NCBI GenBank assembly: GCA_943325515.2
Contig: CALPPS020000101.1
Location: 1 to 6,356 of the forward strand
DNA: 6,356 bases
Source of the DNA: Flavobacterium psychrophilum
Lineage (GTDB): Bacteria; Bacteroidota; Bacteroidia; Flavobacteriales; Flavobacteriaceae
Direction of reading: 5' to 3'
Part shown: piece after piece, positions 1 through 4,474 of the stretch
Position numbering within the stretch: the stretch's first letter is position 1
Layout of the letters: every line of letters begins with the position of its first letter
The notes under the pieces: generated by a model
Told to the model about the DNA's origin: nothing
Database searches by the model: none
Seen by the model: only the letters and a program-made list of their open reading frames with translations
Position numbers and translations under genes: made by a program

Positions 1-299
1 TAAGTCAATCCATTAATTCTATCCACAAATTCTTGTTCGCGGTTGCCTGCATAAACAAGGTGCGTATGGCTATCACACCAACTAGGCAAAACTATTTTTC
101 CAGAAGCATCAATGGTTTTATCAACATTTATTTTAGGACAATTTCTCATGGAGCCAAAAGCTTCAATAGTACCATTTGTAATTAATAAATAGGCATTATT
201 AATAGAAGGTAAAATAGCCATTTCGCTGCCGGATACTTTATCAATTGTATTTTCTCTGACTTGTAATAGCTCTTTTATATTGATGATTAAAGTTTGCAT
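1..299 (-). CDS. hutI: Imidazolonepropionase, N-terminal part (C-terminus beyond left edge)
   Basis: This enzyme hydrolyses 4-imidazolone-5-propionate to N-formimino-L-glutamate, the third step of cytosolic histidine degradation. Ninety-nine codons are visible, from the ATG at 297-299 to the left edge; the family is usually about 400 residues, so roughly three quarters is missing. The visible part begins MQTLIINIKELLQVRE and carries the HutI metal-site segment CDSHTHLVYAGNREQEF. Its HxH pair (His78 and His80) supplies metal ligands in the amidohydrolase superfamily. The preceding beta-rich segment (residues about 35-72) fits the small composite domain of such enzymes. No Shine-Dalgarno is visible before the ATG, as is normal in Bacteroidota. 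The gene is divergent from corA with a 69-bp gap, and there is no sign of frameshift in the visible part. Identification rests on the HxH segment and its characteristic continuation; related amidohydrolases differ there. Confidence 0.93.
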   Translation of the reverse strand, partial: MQTLIINIKELLQVRENTIDKVSGSEMAILPSINNAYLLITNGTIEAFGSMRNCPKINVDKTIDASGKIVLPSWCDSHTHLVYAGNREQEFVDRINGLT

Positions 300-323
300 T
301 TCAATGATTTTTGGTAAAAATAG

Positions 324-352
324 TTTGAAAAAAATAAATATTCTTAAATTTA
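324..352 (+). promoter_or_regulatory. Candidate corA promoter (Bacteroidota type)
   Basis: TTTG at 324-327 is followed after 17 bp by TAAATTTA (345-352), which matches the -7 consensus TAnnTTTG except for the last base. The predicted start, near 358, would leave only about 10 nt before the GTG at 369, so the message would be nearly leaderless. The -7 box lies 2 bp from the opposed -7 box assigned to hutI, so the two promoters would compete or be co-regulated. Evidence is motif-only. Confidence 0.33.
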
Positions 353-364
353 GACAAATTTAGA
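346..364 (+). repeat. 9-bp direct repeat AAATTTAGA, one helical turn apart, in hutI/corA intergenic region
   Basis: AAATTTAGA occurs at 346-354 and again at 356-364, so the copies share one face of the helix. Both copies overlap the candidate -7 boxes, and the second ends 4 bp before the corA start codon. This is the geometry of an operator half-site pair, but the AT-rich composition makes a chance repeat plausible and no regulator is identified. Confidence 0.4.
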
Positions 365-389
365 ATTCGTGAGAAAGATAAAATACAAA
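355..389 (-). promoter_or_regulatory. Candidate hutI promoter (Bacteroidota type)
   Basis: On the minus strand, TAAATTTG (362 down to 355) matches the Bacteroidota -7 consensus TAnnTTTG at every fixed position. A TTTG that could serve as the -33 element lies at 389-386, 23 bp upstream, which is at the long end of usual spacing. Transcription would start near 348, giving a leader of roughly 50 nt before the hutI ATG. The -33 candidate lies inside the corA coding sequence. This is pattern matching in AT-rich DNA, so a chance match is possible. Confidence 0.35.
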
Positions 390-1439
390 AAAGGCAGAAA
401 AGTTCAACCAGCAATTTTAGAATATACAGGACTTCATAAAAATACAGCAACAGAAATGCAACTGTTTGTTTATGATACTCATGATTTGACTGAGTTTAAT
501 GAGTTTAAAAAGGTACAATTTGACAAATGCTTTGATTTTTCAAAAGTTAATTGGCTTAACCTTCATGGTTTGAATGATATTGAAGTTATTAATTCAGTGG
601 GTGATTTCTTAAAGGTGGATAACTTCATGTTGGGTGATATACTTAATACTACCAAAAGAACTAAACTAGATGAATATCATGATGTTTTATTTTTTAATAT
701 AAAGTCTTTATTACCTGTAGAGCATAGTGATAATATAAGCGTTGAGCAAATTAGTTTTCTTTTAAAGAATGGTATTTTAGTTTCGTTTCAAGAAAAAAGG
801 AGTGATTTCTTTACCCATATTAGAGAAAGAATAAGAACACATTCAGGCATTGTTAGAGATAAAAAAGCGGATTATTTGTTGTATTTACTACTTGATGCTA
901 TTATGGAAAATTTTTACATTACCATAGAAACAGAAGAAGATAGAGTAGAGGAGTTGATTAATATTTCTAAAACAAGCACCAATCCACAAATTTTGGAGCA
1001 TATAGAAAAGCATCGTGATAATTTTAATTTTTTAAAACGTTCAATTATACCTTTGAGAGACTCATTATATTCTATAAAAAGCATTAAAGATGATGACGTT
1101 TTTAATGCTATTGAATCCGAAAATTATAGTTTTTTTTCAAGGTTACATCAAAAATGTTTGGAATTATTAGAACAAATTGAATATGATATGACCACGCTTG
1201 ATAGTGCTTCCAATTTTTATTTTGCTACTCAAAATCATAAAATGAATGAAGTGATGAAAACTCTAACAGTGGTATCTGTTTTCTTTATGCCCTTAACTTT
1301 CATTGTTGGTGTATATGGAATGAACTTTGATAATATGCCCGAATTGCATTGGAAATATGGCTATTTCATTATTTTAGCTTGCATGTTTATGTTATTGTTA
1401 AGTATGATTTATTACTTCAAAAAGAAAAAGTGGTATTAG
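369..1439 (+). CDS. corA: CorA family magnesium/cobalt transport protein
   Basis: CorA forms a homopentameric inner-membrane channel for Mg2+ (also Co2+/Ni2+), gated by Mg2+ bound at its large cytoplasmic domain. The 356-residue product has the family layout: a cytoplasmic alpha/beta domain and long charged helices (residues about 1-290), a first membrane helix (about 295-315), the signature YGMNF with GMN at 317-319 (selectivity filter at the periplasmic mouth), a short acidic loop (DNMPE), a second membrane helix (about 332-350) and a basic tail ending KKKKWY. Length is normal for the family. The start is GTG at 369: an in-frame TAG lies at 351-353, no ATG lies between, and the next in-frame ATG would remove 29 residues including conserved-looking N-terminal sequence. 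It is monocistronic here, divergent from hutI and convergent with the OmpA-like gene. Transport specificity cannot be settled from sequence. Confidence 0.95.
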   Translation: MRKIKYKKGRKVQPAILEYTGLHKNTATEMQLFVYDTHDLTEFNEFKKVQFDKCFDFSKVNWLNLHGLNDIEVINSVGDFLKVDNFMLGDILNTTKRTKLDEYHDVLFFNIKSLLPVEHSDNISVEQISFLLKNGILVSFQEKRSDFFTHIRERIRTHSGIVRDKKADYLLYLLLDAIMENFYITIETEEDRVEELINISKTSTNPQILEHIEKHRDNFNFLKRSIIPLRDSLYSIKSIKDDDVFNAIESENYSFFSRLHQKCLELLEQIEYDMTTLDSASNFYFATQNHKMNEVMKTLTVVSVFFMPLTFIVGVYGMNFDNMPELHWKYGYFIILACMFMLLLSMIYYFKKKKWY

Positions 1440-1452
1440 TTTTTTATCATTG

Positions 1453-1494
1453 TATATCAAAAAAGTATCCTTTTAAGAATACTTTTTTGATATA
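1453..1494. terminator. Bidirectional rho-independent terminator between converging genes
   Basis: The arms 1453-1468 and 1479-1494 are perfect inverted complements of 16 bp around a 10-nt loop. Each arm contains a six-base A or T run, so on either strand a shorter GTAT/ATAC-based hairpin is followed by six T. The hairpin starts 13 bp after the corA stop and ends 14 bp before the stop of the minus-strand OmpA-like gene, as expected for a terminator serving both. The stem is AT-rich, and there is no long T run outside it. Confidence 0.8.
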
Positions 1495-1508
1495 AATAGC
1501 TTTTAGAT

Positions 1509-3500
1509 TTATAGAGCCGTAATAATAAATTGTGATCTTCTATTAAGTTGGTGTTCTGCTTCAGTACAAGGTACATCATCTGCACATTTATTTACCAATT
1601 CACTTTCACCTAAACCTTCTGAATTTAATCTATAAGCAGCAATACCATTTTTGATTAACCAATCACTTGTTGATTTTGCCCTTCTCTCGGATAGTTTTTT
1701 GTTGTAATCAAAAGAAGCTCTGCTATCTGTGTGGGAACGAATATTGATTTTCATGGATGGGTTTTGTTCTAATACATCCAATAATTTAGCTAAATCAATT
1801 GCGGCATCAGGACGAATATCCCATTTGTCTAGGTCAAAGTAGATGATATTGATTTTGAAACAATTGGCTAAATCATCACCAATTTTAACTTTACATTCTA
1901 TAAGTTTTAATTCAATATTCATCTCGGTTGTACCACTTTCTTTTTGTATAATTACAGGTGCCTCTTTAGTTTCATATTTTTCGCGAGTTGCTCTTACGTA
2001 GTATTTTTTGCTACATACTACTTCGGTAAATTCATACTTGGCTTGTGCATCTGATACTGTTTCTTTTATTATATTGAATTTATCATCATAAAGCGTTAGT
2101 TTGGTATTTGGCAATAGTTCTTTAGTTTCTTCATCTGTAACCACTCCAAAAAGTGTTTGTTCGCACCAAATAGGTTTAGTTTCAAGGAATTTGTAGATGT
2201 CATCACTTCCTTGGCCGCCCTCTCTGTTTGAACTTAGAAATCCTTTTTTAGATTTAGAGTCAATAATTAAGGAAAAATCATCTTTAGAACTATTAGCTTC
2301 TTCCCCAACATTTAACACTTCTTTAAAAGCAAGTCCTTCTTTAGGAATTTTAGTGACGAATATATCAAGTCCTCCCAATCCAAGATGCCCATCAGAGGAA
2401 AAGTATAATTCATTTTCATCAGAGATGAAAGGATATGTTTCTCTACCTTCGGTGTTAATAGCATCACCTAGATTTTCAACATTTCCAAAGCTTCCATCTT
2501 CGTTTATTTTTACTCTAAAAAGATCTGATTGACCATGAGTTCCTGGCATATCTGAAGCAAAGTATAACGTTTTTTCATCAGGCGACAGGGCAGGATGTGC
2601 TGTTTGATAACTGTCACTAGTGAAAGAAAGTGGAGTGATGTTTACCCAATTACCATCTTTATCAAGAGTAGCTTTGTATATTTTTAATAGGGTAACTTTA
2701 TTGGAATCAAATCCTCTACCGTTCAAATAATTATTTCTTGTAAAATAAACTGTTTTACCGTCTTTACTAAAAACAGGAGTGTCTTCATGGAATTTAGTGT
2801 TGATTTTTTTTCCAAAATCATCAACAGCACCTAATGATCCATCTTCCGCTAAATTAGAACTGTAAAGATTAGTAAAATTTTGTCCAGTCCATGTATGAAT
2901 TCTTTTAGAAAAATTTCCAGTATCACGAGCCGAGGTAAATATTACTTGAGTACCCCTGTATGTTGGACCATAATCAGAGTATTTAGAGTTTATTCCTGCG
3001 TTTTCTATTTTGTAACGGCCAGAATTTCTTTTGATTACGGCTAAATAATCTCCATTTTCAGAGAATAATCTTGCTCTTGTATCATTACTATTTTTTTCAT
3101 TAAACTTAGTCATTATAGCATCAGCCTTTTGATAGTCTTTAGTAGCTTTTAATGTTTGAGTAAAGCGAAAATAGAATTCGGTCTCTTGTTTAGGATTTGT
3201 TGTATAAAGCTCGCTATACCATTTATTGGCTTTTTCTAATTCGGCATTAAAATAATAGGCATTACCTATTTTATGCAGCATTTCAGGAGATTTATATCCT
3301 TTTCTATAAATACGTTCATAGGTTTTAATGACATCTATATAGGCGTATTTTTCGTATTGCTTATTACCTTTAACTTCTTTTTTATTCATTTGCGAATAAC
3401 TATTCAAAAAAGAGATAGTTAGCATTGCTATGAATATAATTTTATTTTTACTCACAATTTTAAAATTGTTTTTTCGGAATTCGTGAATTGTTGATTTCAT
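1509..3500 (-). CDS. OmpA family protein with TPR, PD40 propeller and regulatory-like domain (PorE-like architecture)
   Basis: Predicted periplasmic protein of 663 residues, probably anchoring an outer-membrane assembly to peptidoglycan. In order: a signal peptide with a hydrophobic core (about 21-33) and likely cleavage after Ser36 (SYS|Q); TPR-like helices (about 40-140); a PD40/WD40-like propeller (about 175-440) with recurring strands such as TPVFSKDGKTVYFT, PALSPDEKTLYFASD and ENELYFSSD; a carboxypeptidase-regulatory-like beta sandwich (about 448-535); and an OmpA C-terminal domain (about 548-663). That domain keeps TDSRAS (Asp592), LSERRA (Arg607) and NRRSQF, the diaminopimelate-binding signature. 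This order matches PorE of Porphyromonas gingivalis. There is no lipobox cysteine, so it appears soluble rather than a lipoprotein. It lies 12 bp after the PorP/SprF-like gene, so co-transcription is likely. The ATG at 3500 is used here; a GTG at 3455 (codon 16) would give a shorter, more typical signal peptide. The exact partner is inferred. Confidence 0.9.
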   Translation of the reverse strand: MKSTIHEFRKNNFKIVSKNKIIFIAMLTISFLNSYSQMNKKEVKGNKQYEKYAYIDVIKTYERIYRKGYKSPEMLHKIGNAYYFNAELEKANKWYSELYTTNPKQETEFYFRFTQTLKATKDYQKADAIMTKFNEKNSNDTRARLFSENGDYLAVIKRNSGRYKIENAGINSKYSDYGPTYRGTQVIFTSARDTGNFSKRIHTWTGQNFTNLYSSNLAEDGSLGAVDDFGKKINTKFHEDTPVFSKDGKTVYFTRNNYLNGRGFDSNKVTLLKIYKATLDKDGNWVNITPLSFTSDSYQTAHPALSPDEKTLYFASDMPGTHGQSDLFRVKINEDGSFGNVENLGDAINTEGRETYPFISDENELYFSSDGHLGLGGLDIFVTKIPKEGLAFKEVLNVGEEANSSKDDFSLIIDSKSKKGFLSSNREGGQGSDDIYKFLETKPIWCEQTLFGVVTDEETKELLPNTKLTLYDDKFNIIKETVSDAQAKYEFTEVVCSKKYYVRATREKYETKEAPVIIQKESGTTEMNIELKLIECKVKIGDDLANCFKINIIYFDLDKWDIRPDAAIDLAKLLDVLEQNPSMKINIRSHTDSRASFDYNKKLSERRAKSTSDWLIKNGIAAYRLNSEGLGESELVNKCADDVPCTEAEHQLNRRSQFIITAL

Positions 3501-3512
3501 AATTATACTGTG

Positions 3513-4424
3513 TTAGAAGAATCTAGGAGATACCATTTTATTAACTCTATAGAACAACTCAAATCTGAGGAATATCTCATGTGAACCAGAGTTATTATTT
3601 CTTAAACGAGTGGTTTCCATATCATAACTATAGCCTATGAATAGTCCATCAGTTACTTGAAACCCCGCCAAGGCACTTACGGCAGCATCCCAACGATAAG
3701 CACCCCCTAGCATTAACTTATCAAAGAATAAGAAATTGGCTGAAGCATCTACTTGAAGCGGTGAACCCGTAACCATTTTAGTTAAGAAAGCAGGTTTGAA
3801 TTTGATGGAAGGAGATATCTCAAAGACATAACCACCAATAATATACAAATTCATTCTTTCTTTAAAAACAGCTACATCAACGTCGTTGTATTTAGAAGTT
3901 TGTAATAAATTTGGAACCGAAAGGCCTAAATATAGTTTTTCAGAATGCAAGTAAACTCCAGCGCCAAAATTTGGTGAAAACTTACTATTGAAGTTTTGTA
4001 AGTTAGGATCATTAGCGTCAGCAGGATTTAATCTATTTACATCTAAGTTAAACACATTTCCAGATGCTTTTAGTCCAAAAGATAATTTATAATCTTCTGT
4101 AGCCTTCAAAGAATAAGATACATCAACAGAAATAGTGTTATCATTAGTAGGACCAATTTTGTCATTTACAAATGATAAACCAAGACCTATATTACTGTTG
4201 TTAATTGGAGTGTTTAATGAAAAAGTATTTGTTACTGGGGCTCCGTCTAATCCTACCCACTGGGTACGATGTAATAAAAAGAGACTCATAACTCCTCTTG
4301 ATCCGGCATAAGCTGGATTTACATTGATTGTGTTAAACATGTATTGGGTATACTGCGCGTCTTGCTGAGCAAAACTAGTATAACACGTTAAAATAAAAGC
4401 GAAAATTAAAATTTTTGTTCTCAT
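3513..4424 (-). CDS. PorP/SprF family type IX secretion system outer-membrane protein
   Basis: The 303-residue product has a signal peptide (MRTKILIFAF start, likely cut after Ala19, SFA|QQ). It then carries the family's N-terminal hallmark QYTQYMFN followed by NPAYAG (36-41). The rest alternates amphipathic strands with turns and ends with the typical GYSYDMETTRL and SGSHEIFLRFEL segments, consistent with an outer-membrane beta-barrel. SprF of Flavobacterium johnsoniae is needed to secrete the adhesin SprB encoded just upstream, and PorP is a T9SS component in Porphyromonas. Here the gene directly follows an adhesin with a type B secretion signal (50-bp gap) and precedes the OmpA-like gene (12-bp gap), which points to the cargo-specific SprF role rather than the core PorP role. 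Bacteroidota genomes carry many paralogues, so orthology to sprF itself is not claimed. The start is the first ATG, directly before the signal peptide. Confidence 0.94.
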   Translation of the reverse strand: MRTKILIFAFILTCYTSFAQQDAQYTQYMFNTINVNPAYAGSRGVMSLFLLHRTQWVGLDGAPVTNTFSLNTPINNSNIGLGLSFVNDKIGPTNDNTISVDVSYSLKATEDYKLSFGLKASGNVFNLDVNRLNPADANDPNLQNFNSKFSPNFGAGVYLHSEKLYLGLSVPNLLQTSKYNDVDVAVFKERMNLYIIGGYVFEISPSIKFKPAFLTKMVTGSPLQVDASANFLFFDKLMLGGAYRWDAAVSALAGFQVTDGLFIGYSYDMETTRLRNNNSGSHEIFLRFELFYRVNKMVSPRFF

Positions 4425-4474
4425 ATTTACTTAAATTATCCTGAGTGATTTTATTCGCTCTGGAGTTAATAGGT

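Noticed and set aside
2197..2532. 111-codon open frame on the plus strand
   Set aside because: It lies wholly inside the OmpA-like gene on the other strand, has a low-complexity Ser/Pro-rich translation with no recognisable domain, and has no promoter or start signal.
4439..4464. Imperfect hairpin in the gap between the adhesin and the PorP/SprF gene
   Set aside because: On the transcribed strand it has A-A and C-A mismatches breaking the stem into 3-, 3- and 1-bp pieces and no T run follows, so an attenuator or terminator is not supported.
4425..4474. Separate promoter for the PorP/SprF gene
   Set aside because: No convincing TAnnTTTG element with an upstream TTTG is seen on the minus strand in this 50-bp gap; co-transcription from upstream is the simpler reading.
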